A stretch of DNA of 31,353 bases from assembly GCA_004554165.1 (NCBI GenBank), contig SFNQ01000028.1, positions 1 through 31,353 of the forward strand, read 5' to 3'. The first letter of the stretch is position 1, and every line of letters starts with the position of its first letter. Position numbers and translations under genes: made by a program. This stretch comes from Clostridiales bacterium. GTDB taxonomy: Bacteria > Bacillota > Clostridia > Christensenellales > CAG-138. Below are positions 15,637 to 23,302 of this stretch, piece by piece. The notes below the pieces were generated by a model that worked only from the letters and a program-made list of their open reading frames with translations, was not told where the DNA came from and did no database searches.

Positions 15637-16581
15637 ATGCAATACCGCATTGGCATCGATATGGGCGGCACAGCGATTAAGGCCGGGATCGTCGATGAGA
15701 ACTATCAGGTGGTGTACCGCCATTCGCGCCCAACGGGTCAGGGATTTGAGCGTGTCGTGGCGGATATGGCAGCCGCGGCGCGCGAGGTGGCGGAGATGGC
15801 CGGCCTTGCCGTATCCGATTTTCCCTGCGTCGGCGTCGGAACGCCGAGCTGTATCAATCCCAATACGGGGCGGCTTGTTTTCTCCAACAATACCAACTGG
15901 CGCAACGTTCCGCTCCGCGAGGAGCTGGAAAAGCACCTGCCCGTTCCCGTATACATCGGCAACGATGCCAACTGCGCCATCATTGGCGAGGCACTCGCGG
16001 GCGCCGCGAAGGGCTGTGCCAACGTTATTATGCTCACGCTGGGAACCGGCGTGGGCGGCGGCGTTATCCTGAACGGAAAGCTCTATTGCGGTGGAGACGG
16101 CATGGGCACGGAGCTGGGGCATACGCCGCTGATTGCGGGCGGCTATCCCTGCACCTGCGGCATCAACGGCTGCCTGGAATCCTATGCGTCCGTGACCGCG
16201 CTGATCCGTCAAACAAAGGAGGCCATGGAAGCCCATCCCCAGTCCGCCATGCATGCATACTGCCGTGAGCACGGCGACGTATCCGGGCGAACGGCCTTCG
16301 ACTGCGCAAGGCAGGGCGATGCCGCGGCGCTGGCCGTTGTGGATCAGTATATGGAGTATCTTGCAAACGGTATCGGCGGCCTTGTGAACGTTTTCCGCCC
16401 GGAGATCGTTCTGATCGGCGGCGGATTGTCGGGAGAGGGGGACTACCTGCTCAAGCCCCTGAACGAGCGCGTGAAAAAATACGTCTTTGCCAGCGACATC
16501 ATCGGTGTGCCGCCCATTGTAAAGGCGGCGCTGGGCAACGCGGCGGGCACCATCGGCGCGGCCTGCCTTGACCAGATGTAG
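15637..16581 (+). CDS. ROK-family sugar kinase (glucokinase-like)
   Basis: A 314-residue cytoplasmic ATP-dependent kinase of the ROK family. It has the phosphate loop DMGGT (8-12), catalytic D110 in GNDANC, the adenosine-side LGTGVGGGVI (135-144), the sugar-contact ELGH (159-162) and the zinc motif CTCGINGCLE (C172, C174, C179). All family residues are present, so it should be active, phosphorylating glucose, N-acetylmannosamine or a related sugar. With the NanE-like epimerase and NagB-like enzyme nearby, an amino-sugar substrate is possible. The start ATG 15637 has AGGAGGA upstream. A 10-bp gap separates it from the next gene, so they are cotranscribed. Confidence 0.9.
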   Translation: MQYRIGIDMGGTAIKAGIVDENYQVVYRHSRPTGQGFERVVADMAAAAREVAEMAGLAVSDFPCVGVGTPSCINPNTGRLVFSNNTNWRNVPLREELEKHLPVPVYIGNDANCAIIGEALAGAAKGCANVIMLTLGTGVGGGVILNGKLYCGGDGMGTELGHTPLIAGGYPCTCGINGCLESYASVTALIRQTKEAMEAHPQSAMHAYCREHGDVSGRTAFDCARQGDAAALAVVDQYMEYLANGIGGLVNVFRPEIVLIGGGLSGEGDYLLKPLNERVKKYVFASDIIGVPPIVKAALGNAAGTIGAACLDQM

Positions 16582-16591
16582 GGAAGTGACA

Positions 16592-17608
16592 ATGCGCTTT
16601 GCGGTGGTGGGAACCAACTTTATTTCCCGCGAATTCGTCACGGCGGGGAGGAAGCTTGCGGGCTTCTCCCTCGCCGCAGTCTGTTCCCGCCGCAGGGAAA
16701 CGGCCGAAGCCTTTGCGGATTCCTTTGGCGGCGCGCGTTGCCTGACGTCGCTGGAGGAACTGGCGGCCTGCGGCGACGTGGACGCTGTCTACATCGCCTC
16801 GCCGAACGCATGCCATGCGGCGCAGGCGGAGCGAATGCTCCGCGCGGGAAAGCACGTTCTGCTGGAAAAGCCCGCCTGCCCGGATCGCGAGGCCTTTGCG
16901 TCGCTCCGCGCGCTGGCCGGAGAGAAGGGGCTTGTGCTGCTGGAAGCCATGCGTCCGGCGTTTACGCCGGGCTTTGCCGCGCTTGGGGCGGCGCTGGATA
17001 CAATAGGTCCCGTCCGGCGCGCATCCTTTTCCTATTGCCAGTATTCCTCGCGTTATGATAGATTTAAGCGGGGCGTGGTGGAAAACGCATTCAATCCGGC
17101 GCTGTGTAACGGCGCGCTGATGGACATCGGCGTGTATTGCATCCATGCGTTGATCTCGTTGTTTGGCATGCCTTCGCGGATACAGGCGGCGGCGCAGCGG
17201 CTGCCTAACGGTCTGGATGCGCAGGGCGGCGTCCTGTGCGGCTATGATGGAATGCTGGCGGATCTGTCCTATTCCAAAATTGCGGATCACAGACGGCAGA
17301 ATGAAGTGCAGGGGGAGGAGGGAACCCTGCTGGTCGACAGCATTACGAATCCAAAGCGCATTCTGCGCATCGGGCGCGACGGCGCGGCGGCGGAGGTCTA
17401 TGGGGATCCTGACCCGGAGTTTTTCGGCATGGCCCACGAAATCGGAGCTTTTATTTCGTTTGTGGAGGATGCCGCGCGCGGCCTGCGCTCCTGGGAGCGA
17501 CACAACCGCGTTACGGAACAGACGCTGTCCCTGATGGATGAGATCCGGAGACAGACGGGTATCGATTTTATAAACTGGAATGAGCAGGAAGGGATGGGGG
17601 CGCGATGA
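16592..17608 (+). CDS. Gfo/Idh/MocA-family oxidoreductase (GTNFIS variant)
   Basis: A 338-residue dehydrogenase, the fourth of this family in the locus. The nucleotide loop reads VVGTNFISREF, with Asn where GxGxxG has its second Gly. The EKP motif is intact (HVLLEKPACP). The C-terminal motif is GALMDIGVYCIHALISLFG, with Tyr at the usual active-site His position and a His three residues on, a pattern of the smaller trans-dihydrodiol-dehydrogenase-like branch. The start is ATG 16592, with a weak GGGAAG site; TTG 16568 is possible but overlaps the kinase gene. Its end overlaps the regulator start in ATGA, so they are coupled. Confidence 0.86.
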   Translation: MRFAVVGTNFISREFVTAGRKLAGFSLAAVCSRRRETAEAFADSFGGARCLTSLEELAACGDVDAVYIASPNACHAAQAERMLRAGKHVLLEKPACPDREAFASLRALAGEKGLVLLEAMRPAFTPGFAALGAALDTIGPVRRASFSYCQYSSRYDRFKRGVVENAFNPALCNGALMDIGVYCIHALISLFGMPSRIQAAAQRLPNGLDAQGGVLCGYDGMLADLSYSKIADHRRQNEVQGEEGTLLVDSITNPKRILRIGRDGAAAEVYGDPDPEFFGMAHEIGAFISFVEDAARGLRSWERHNRVTEQTLSLMDEIRRQTGIDFINWNEQEGMGAR

Positions 17609-18363
17609 TCGCATCGGCAAGAAATCTGTATATTTTAAAGCGGTTGAACGAATCCGGCATTGTGGACTATAAGGGGATTGCAGGTGAGCTCGGCGTATCC
17701 GAAGCTACCGTTCGGCGGGATTTTGAAAAGCTTGAGGCGCAGGGAAAACTCCGGCGCGTGCAGGGCGGCGCGGTGCGTTCGGACGGAGCGGATGTGAGCT
17801 TTGATGTGGAGCTCTCCATCCGCGCCAAGAACAATATCAATCCCCGGGAGAAGCTCCTCGTTGCCCAGGCTGCGGCGGAGACGGTGCAGCCCGGCGAGTG
17901 CGTTTTTCTCGACGTGGGCACGAGCATTGCGCCGCTTGCGCAGTTTCTGCTCAGTAAGCCCATTCGCATCGTCACCTGCAACAATCTGATCCTGCAGCGC
18001 GTTACGCCGGAATCGCGGGCGGAGGTATTCCTGGTGGGCGGCCGGTTCATTCCTGCAGATCAGATGATCGTCGGCGCGATTGCGGAAAGTACGCTGGAGC
18101 ATTTTGGATTTCACCGGGCTTTTATCGGCACCATGGGGATCGACGTTGTGCGGAACACGGTTTACGCAACGGATATGGAATGCATGAAGATCAAACAGAT
18201 CGCCCTGCAAAAAGCGGAAAGAAGCTATTTGCTCGTTGACAGCAGCAAGCTCAGCAAGGTTGGTTCCTTCCATGTGACGGGGATTGACGCTTTTGAACTC
18301 GTCTATATTAACGGTCCCCGGCCGCAGGGAGATTTTCCCGCAAACATGGTTTTTGTGGAATAG
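17605..18363 (+). CDS. DeoR/GlpR-family transcriptional regulator
   Basis: A 252-residue repressor-type regulator. The N-terminal winged helix (about 5-58) contains GIAGELGVSEATVRRDFEKL, followed by RRVQGGAV, the standard DeoR signature. The C-terminal ISOCOT/DeoR sensor domain shows FLDVGTS, VTCNN, VGGRF and LVDSSKLSKVG, the segments that bind a phosphorylated sugar effector. It is the last gene of the rightward arm and overlaps the oxidoreductase stop by four bases, so it is autoregulated if it binds the divergent region. Likely operators are the palindromes at 12385-12420 and 12475-12488. Binding there is inferred only from location. Confidence 0.9.
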   Translation: MIASARNLYILKRLNESGIVDYKGIAGELGVSEATVRRDFEKLEAQGKLRRVQGGAVRSDGADVSFDVELSIRAKNNINPREKLLVAQAAAETVQPGECVFLDVGTSIAPLAQFLLSKPIRIVTCNNLILQRVTPESRAEVFLVGGRFIPADQMIVGAIAESTLEHFGFHRAFIGTMGIDVVRNTVYATDMECMKIKQIALQKAERSYLLVDSSKLSKVGSFHVTGIDAFELVYINGPRPQGDFPANMVFVE

Positions 18364-18400
18364 GGCGGGCGCTGCGGCTCAGTTTCATAACAAATTCACG

Positions 18401-18425
18401 ATTGCCTGTGCTTTGCACGGGCAAT
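18401..18425 (+). terminator. Hairpin after the regulator gene, weak terminator
   Basis: ATTGCCTGTGC pairs with GCACGGGCAAT (one T-G pair) around a TTT loop, followed by TTGCAATAAAA. It lies 37 bp after the regulator stop and just before a new promoter. The U-tract is short, so partial read-through into the next unit is likely. Confidence 0.45.
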
Positions 18426-18439
18426 TTGCAATAAAATGA

Positions 18440-18468
18440 TTGATTTTGCAATGTTTTGAGAATATAAT
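18440..18468 (+). promoter_or_regulatory. Sigma-A promoter of the glycyl-radical operon with TTTGCAAT repeats
   Basis: -35 TTGATT (18440-18445), 17-bp spacer, -10 TATAAT (18463-18468). The leader is about 26 nt with AAAGGAGGG before the start. TTTGCAAT occurs at 18425-18432 and 18445-18452, a 20-bp period on either side of the -35. This resembles the ATTGCAAT at the leftward promoter (12434-12441). Confidence 0.7.
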
Positions 18469-18500
18469 GGGGGCGTAGAAGAGTTTCAAAGGAGGGAACT

Positions 18501-19253
18501 ATGATGAAAACAACAGACCCGAGAAAGCGCGCGATTCTGGAATCCTTTAAAAACGGCCTGATTGTATCCTGCCAGGTGCAGCATGACGATCCGATCTCCA
18601 CGCCGGATATGCATGTCAAAATGGCCGAGGCTGCGGTCTGGGGCGGCGCAGTCGGCATCCGGGCCAATTCGCCGGAGCAGATTCGCGACATTAAGCGCGC
18701 TGTGAACCTGCCGGTGATCGGCCTGTATAAACAATGGAAAGCGGGTACCGATGTATTCATCACGCCAACGCTGGAGTCCGCCCGCCAGGTTTACGAGGCG
18801 GGGGCGGATATCATTGCACTGGACTGCACCGAGCAGATCAATGCGGAAGGAAGACCGGCCTACGAGCTGTTGCCCGTGGTGAAAAAAGAGTTTCCGGACG
18901 CCATGACCTTTGCCGATGTTTCCACGTTTGAGGAGGCGGCGCGTGCCGTGGAGATGGGTGCGGATATCGTGGGGCCCACCCTGTATGGCTATACCGAAAA
19001 AACCAAGCAGATCGAGGAGCCGAACCTGCGCGAGTTTGCGCGTATGTGCCGCGAATTTGGCGATAAGGCTTACATGATTATGGAAGGCCATATTTATTCG
19101 CCGGAGGATGCGATCAAGTGCCTGTATCTCGGCGCGCACGCGGTGGTTGTGGGCAGCGCCATTACGCGGCCACACTACATCGCCAGACGCTTTACCGATC
19201 TGATGAACGGATACCGGCAGAACTGGCGTGATGCGGAAAGGAGCGCGCATTAA
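18501..19253 (+). CDS. N-acetylmannosamine-6-phosphate 2-epimerase-like TIM barrel (NanE family)
   Basis: A 250-residue cytoplasmic TIM-barrel epimerase. It has VGIRAN (51-56), the PVIGLYK segment with catalytic-type K77, FITPTLE, IIALDCT, FADVSTFEEA, and YMIMEGHIYSPEDA with E195 in the position of the NanE general acid/base. NanE interconverts ManNAc-6-P and GlcNAc-6-P. The sequence departs from canonical NanE in several loops (LYKQWK, MEGHIY), and no sialate lyase (NanA) or deacetylase (NagA) gene is nearby, so a related amino-sugar or hexose phosphate may be the substrate. The start ATG 18501 has AAAGGAGGG upstream. It leads the glycyl-radical operon, with the next gene 2 bp away. Confidence 0.85.
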   Translation: MMKTTDPRKRAILESFKNGLIVSCQVQHDDPISTPDMHVKMAEAAVWGGAVGIRANSPEQIRDIKRAVNLPVIGLYKQWKAGTDVFITPTLESARQVYEAGADIIALDCTEQINAEGRPAYELLPVVKKEFPDAMTFADVSTFEEAARAVEMGADIVGPTLYGYTEKTKQIEEPNLREFARMCREFGDKAYMIMEGHIYSPEDAIKCLYLGAHAVVVGSAITRPHYIARRFTDLMNGYRQNWRDAERSAH

Positions 19254-19255
19254 GC

Positions 19256-21529
19256 ATGGCATTCAACGCGGAAACAGCGCAAAATGTAGAGGTCAGCATT
19301 AAACTCCCGCCCGAGCTTGCGCCCATGGAGCAGCTTGCGCTGATGGAACGCTATACGGCGGCGCATGCGGAATCCGCAGGGAAGACCAAGGAGGAGCGTG
19401 AGGTCGCGTGTCTTAGGGTGCTGTACCCCGCGCTGCTGCGCTCCATCGAGGAGCGGGATCTGATTGCCGGACGGCTGGATTTTTTGCCGATCGGTTTTGG
19501 CTGCGTGACCTCGGTGGGCGGCGTGGGACACTACTGCGTGTTCAATAAGCTCAAAAAGTTCAAGGCGCAGATTCCCGAAACGGAGCATGCCCGCGTTGAC
19601 GCGCTGTACGCATACTGGCTCGAACATGATCTTAAGACAAAGTACTGCCGCGACGCGCTGCGCGACGACATCGTTGGCATGTTCATTGACTGCGACTATG
19701 CGCTGATTGCGACTGCGCGCCTGTCCGGCATGATGCTGGATTACCGGACGCTGATGGATCTCGGCATCGGCGGATTGCGCCGCCGCATCGAGACCCTTCG
19801 GAAGCAGCGCGGGGACAATGCCTTTTATCGCGCCTCCCTGGACTGCCTGGACCTGTTTGGGCTCTGCTGCGACGCGCTTGCAGAGAAAGCGGGAAGGGAC
19901 ATGGCGCAGGCTTCGCCGGAGCGTCGGGTTGAGCTGGCCCGTATGTCGGACGCGCTTTTGCGGATGAAAACCGAAGCGCCCGCCACTTTTTTTGAGGCGC
20001 TGCAGCTTTTCTGGCTGTACGCGCTGCTGGCTGGCGTCATCAACTATGGCCGCATGGACGATGTGCTGGGACCGTATCTCAAGCGCGATCTTGACCAGGG
20101 CAGGCTCACGGAGCAGGAGGCGTTCCGCCTGCTCAAATCGCTCTGGACGATGATCGAAAACCGCAGAACCACGGTCAATGGCCGCATCATCGTAGGCGGC
20201 AGGGGACGCCGCGACCCGGAGGCGGCGGATACCTTTGCGCGAATTGCCATGCGCGTTGCGCAGACCTGCCGGTATGTGGAGCCGCAGTTTACGCTGCGCT
20301 TTGACCGCAATACGCCGGAGGACATTTATGACGCTGCGCTCGACACCATCGGTCAGGGCGCGACCTACCCGACGCTGTATAATGACGACGTCAACATCCC
20401 GGCCGTTATGCACGCCATGCGTGTGGATGAAAAAACCGCAGAGCAGTATGTCCCCTTCGGCTGCGGAGAGTTCGTCATTCAGGGGCAGAGTACGGGAACG
20501 CCGAATACCTGCATCAACCTCCTCAAGCTCCTGCAAATCTCGCTCAACGGCGGCGTCGATCCCATGGACGGCGTGGACAAAAGCGATGGCGTTGCCCTGC
20601 TGCCTGCGGAGGAGCTCAAGGACTTTGACGCGCTGTATGCGCAGTATAAGCGCCTTGTCGATCACTATCTCGATCTGTCCGTCGCCGCGCAGAAGCGTTC
20701 CTATGAGATTATGAATGAGGAGGTGTCCTTCCTCTTTACGAGCATACTCATGGACGACTGCCTGGGCCGCGGGCGCGCCCTGCTGGACGGCGGCGTGCGT
20801 TATCTTGGCGGCACGAACGAAACCTACGGCAATATCAATGTCTCGGACTCCCTTGCGGCAATCCGGCGCATTGTGTTCGAGGAGCGGCTTGTAACGCTGG
20901 CCGCCCTGCGGGATGCGGCAAACGCCGACTTTGCAGGGCAGGAGCGGCTCCGGCGGCAGCTCTGGGAGACGCCAAAGTACGGCAACGACGATCCCTATGC
21001 CGACGATATGGCAAACGATCTGTTTGAATTCGTGGCAAACGGCGTGCGCGATCGGGGGATTGCTGCGGGCATGCAGTATTACCTCATCGTCATCAGCAAC
21101 AACCAGCTCAATACCGAGTGGGGCAGGCGCACGGCCGCCTCCTACGACGGGCGGCGCAAGGGGCAGTTCATGAATCCGGCCAACAATCCCCAGGGCGGCG
21201 CGAACCACAGCGGGCCGACGGCGATGCTGAATTCGCTTTCCCGCTTTGATGCGCGCCTGCATGGCGGAAGCGTGCAGAACATCAAGTTCACGCCGGACTT
21301 TTTCAACAACCGGCGGGCGCTCATCAAGCAGATGTTCCGGGTCTACTTCGATCGCGGGGGCTGCCACCTGATGGTGACGGTTGTGGATCGCGGGGTGCTG
21401 GAAGCCGCGGTAGAGCGTCCCGACGAGTATCGCGACCTGATTGTGCGGGTTTCCGGGTTTTCTGCGGTCTTTGTCAACCTGGAGCCGGACATCCAGCAGG
21501 AACTGATGAGCAGGGTGCTGTATGGATGA
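19256..21529 (+). CDS. Glycyl radical enzyme of the GCxE (eliminase/dehydratase) type, function unknown
   Basis: A 757-residue oxygen-sensitive enzyme of the pyruvate formate-lyase/glycerol dehydratase superfamily. It has an N-terminal PFL-like barrel with the thiyl site FGCGEFVIQ (C403, with acidic partner E405), and a C-terminal radical loop VRVSGFSAVFV with G734. The usual Tyr after this Gly is Phe. Cys-x-Glu is the mark of dehydratases, lyases and decarboxylases in the family (glycerol, choline, hydroxyproline, isethionate enzymes). True PFL has Cys-Cys and no such Glu, so formate acetyltransferase is not the right name. It probably removes water, an amine or another group from a sugar-derived diol. 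It overlaps its activase by 8 bases. Confidence 0.9.
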   Translation: MAFNAETAQNVEVSIKLPPELAPMEQLALMERYTAAHAESAGKTKEEREVACLRVLYPALLRSIEERDLIAGRLDFLPIGFGCVTSVGGVGHYCVFNKLKKFKAQIPETEHARVDALYAYWLEHDLKTKYCRDALRDDIVGMFIDCDYALIATARLSGMMLDYRTLMDLGIGGLRRRIETLRKQRGDNAFYRASLDCLDLFGLCCDALAEKAGRDMAQASPERRVELARMSDALLRMKTEAPATFFEALQLFWLYALLAGVINYGRMDDVLGPYLKRDLDQGRLTEQEAFRLLKSLWTMIENRRTTVNGRIIVGGRGRRDPEAADTFARIAMRVAQTCRYVEPQFTLRFDRNTPEDIYDAALDTIGQGATYPTLYNDDVNIPAVMHAMRVDEKTAEQYVPFGCGEFVIQGQSTGTPNTCINLLKLLQISLNGGVDPMDGVDKSDGVALLPAEELKDFDALYAQYKRLVDHYLDLSVAAQKRSYEIMNEEVSFLFTSILMDDCLGRGRALLDGGVRYLGGTNETYGNINVSDSLAAIRRIVFEERLVTLAALRDAANADFAGQERLRRQLWETPKYGNDDPYADDMANDLFEFVANGVRDRGIAAGMQYYLIVISNNQLNTEWGRRTAASYDGRRKGQFMNPANNPQGGANHSGPTAMLNSLSRFDARLHGGSVQNIKFTPDFFNNRRALIKQMFRVYFDRGGCHLMVTVVDRGVLEAAVERPDEYRDLIVRVSGFSAVFVNLEPDIQQELMSRVLYG

Positions 21530-22427
21530 GCCCCTGCTGATCGTTACGGAGATCGAGCGCAGCGCCATTCACGACGGCCCGGGCCTCCGCACGGTGGTGT
21601 TTTTGCAGGGCTGCCCGCTGCGCTGCTACTGGTGCTGCAATCCGGAGACGCAGAGCGTCCGCCCCGTGCTTTTGCATGATAAAAAGCGCTGTGTGGGCTG
21701 CGGCGCCTGCCTGCCCGCCTGCAAAAGCGGCGCAATCTCTCTGAGCGGGGGCCGGGCGCAGATCGACCGCGCCGCCTGCGTGGGCTGCGGCTGCTGCGCG
21801 TCCGTCTGCCCCATGGGCGTGAATGCGCTGTCCGGGAAGCCGATGCGCCTTTCGGATATCATGGATGTCGTGCGCCGCGACCGGGCCTATTATGACGCCA
21901 CCGGCGGCGGGCTGACCCTGTCGGGGGGAGAACCGCTTGGCCAGCGCGCCGCGGTGGCGCTTCTTGACATGGCCAGATCGGAGGGGATTTCCGCCTTTGT
22001 GGAGACGACCGCCTGCGTACCCTGGGAAACTCTGGAAGCGGCAATGCCCGTTACGGACGGTTTTTTTGTGGATTACAAGCATCCGGATGCCGCTGCGCTG
22101 CAGCGCGCTACGGGCGCGTTTCTTGCCACTGTGGAGGAGAACGTCCGGCGGCTCATCCGCGCAGGGGCGCGGGTGACGCTGCGCACGCCCGTCATTCCCG
22201 GGTTTAACGACGGGGAGGAAACGCTGGAGCGCTGCTTTGCCTTTGCGCGCGCGCTGGGGCTTTCTGAATATGTGCTGCTGCCGTACCACAGTCTGGGACG
22301 CGGCAAGTATGAAAAGCTGGACCGAAGCTACCGGCTGGACGGCCTGCCGGTCATGGGGAGCGAAGCGCTGGCGTCTGCGGCGGAGCTTGGCGCGCGGATG
22401 GGCTTGTCCGTGCAGATTGGAGGTTAG
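21522..22427 (+). CDS. Glycyl radical enzyme activase (radical SAM)
   Basis: A 301-residue radical-SAM protein that installs the glycyl radical on the preceding enzyme. The SAM-cluster motif is CPLRCYWC (C31, C35, C38). Two ferredoxin-type cluster sets follow: CVGCGACLPAC (57-67) and CVGCGCCASVCP (86-97). A GGE motif (LSGGEPLG) binds the SAM amine. The two-cluster insert is found in activases of dehydratase-type glycyl radical enzymes and is missing from the short PFL activase, which supports the non-PFL reading of the partner. The start ATG 21522 lies inside the partner gene, 8-base overlap, so translation is coupled. Confidence 0.92.
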   Translation: MDEPLLIVTEIERSAIHDGPGLRTVVFLQGCPLRCYWCCNPETQSVRPVLLHDKKRCVGCGACLPACKSGAISLSGGRAQIDRAACVGCGCCASVCPMGVNALSGKPMRLSDIMDVVRRDRAYYDATGGGLTLSGGEPLGQRAAVALLDMARSEGISAFVETTACVPWETLEAAMPVTDGFFVDYKHPDAAALQRATGAFLATVEENVRRLIRAGARVTLRTPVIPGFNDGEETLERCFAFARALGLSEYVLLPYHSLGRGKYEKLDRSYRLDGLPVMGSEALASAAELGARMGLSVQIGG

Positions 22428-22429
22428 CT

Positions 22430-23302
22430 GTGTTTTTGCTTACGCCCGCTTACAAGCAGTATCTCTGGGGCGGCACAACGCTGAGCGAACGCTTCGGAAA
22501 GGATGCGTCCCTGCCGCTGATTGCGGAGAGCTGGGAACTGTCCGTTCACCCGGACGGGCCCTCCCGCATTGCCAGCGGCCCGGATTGCGGCCGTACGCTG
22601 CGCGATTATCTGTCGGAACATCCGGCCTGTGCGGGGGGCGCTCCTGAGGATCCGCTGCCCGTGCTCATCAAGCTCATCGATGCGCAGAAGCCCCTTTCCG
22701 TGCAGGTACACCCGGACGACGCCTATGCATACCGCAATGCGGGAGAACGGGGGAAGACGGAGCTTTGGCACATTCTCGAGGCAAAGCCCGGCGCTTTCCT
22801 GTATCTGGGGCTGAATCGTGAGATTGCGCGGGCAGAGCTTTCGCGCCGCATTGCGGACGGCACGGTGGAGGAGGTTCTGCGCCGCATCCCCGTGCAGGCG
22901 GGCGAGAGCTATTATGTTCCCGCGGGGATGCTGCATGCCATAGGCGCGGGGATTGTCCTGTACGAGATTCAGGAAAGCTCCAACCAGACCTACCGCGTGT
23001 ACGACTACGGCCGGCTGGACGCTGCGGGCAAGCCCCGGCCGCTGCACATTGAAAGCGCCCTCGCGGTTGCGCGGTTGTCCCCGTCGGATACGACGCCGCC
23101 GGGACAGAGCGATTGGCAGGCGGCGCAGGGCGCAGAGGCGCGTACAATCGTGCGCTGCCCCCATTTCACGCTGCGTGAAATCGCGCTGTCGGGCAGGACG
23201 GAGGTTTCTGCAAGCGCAGGAGATTTTCTGCATCTGCTGTGCGTGTCCGGCCGCGCGCAGGCAGCGCAGGGCGCGGCCACGCCTGAGAAGGAGGTGCAGT
23301 AA
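22430..23302 (+). CDS. manA: Class I mannose-6-phosphate isomerase (ManA/Pmi family)
   Basis: A 290-residue zinc-dependent cupin isomerase. Metal ligands are Q92 and H94 (VQVHPDD), E111 (KTELWHIL) and H169 (PAGMLHAIG), with the conserved YRVYDYGR segment (R195). All are present. The length is at the short end of the Bacillota type (about 315). The known reaction is mannose-6-P to fructose-6-P, which would deliver the pathway product into glycolysis; relatives may accept other aldose phosphates. The start is GTG 22430, with GGAGG overlapping the activase stop. It overlaps the next gene by one base (TAATG), so it belongs to the same operon. Confidence 0.88.
   Translation: MFLLTPAYKQYLWGGTTLSERFGKDASLPLIAESWELSVHPDGPSRIASGPDCGRTLRDYLSEHPACAGGAPEDPLPVLIKLIDAQKPLSVQVHPDDAYAYRNAGERGKTELWHILEAKPGAFLYLGLNREIARAELSRRIADGTVEEVLRRIPVQAGESYYVPAGMLHAIGAGIVLYEIQESSNQTYRVYDYGRLDAAGKPRPLHIESALAVARLSPSDTTPPGQSDWQAAQGAEARTIVRCPHFTLREIALSGRTEVSASAGDFLHLLCVSGRAQAAQGAATPEKEVQ

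Noticed and set aside
14671..16641. Open frame of about 656 codons on the minus strand
   Set aside because: Antisense to the TIM-barrel isomerase and ROK kinase genes; no start signals or recognisable domains.
19256..21529. Annotation as formate C-acetyltransferase (PFL)
   Set aside because: PFL has adjacent Cys-Cys at the thiyl site. This protein has Cys-Gly-Glu and a two-ferredoxin activase, as in eliminases.
19250..21568. Open frame of over 770 codons opposite the glycyl radical enzyme gene
   Set aside because: Full antisense shadow of a gene with clear catalytic motifs; the translation is Arg/His/Gln-rich and has no family features.
18501..23302. Standard sialic acid (Nan) operon
   Set aside because: NanE-like, ROK and NagB-like proteins are present, but no NanA lyase or NagA deacetylase, and a glycyl radical enzyme and several Gfo/Idh genes do not fit.
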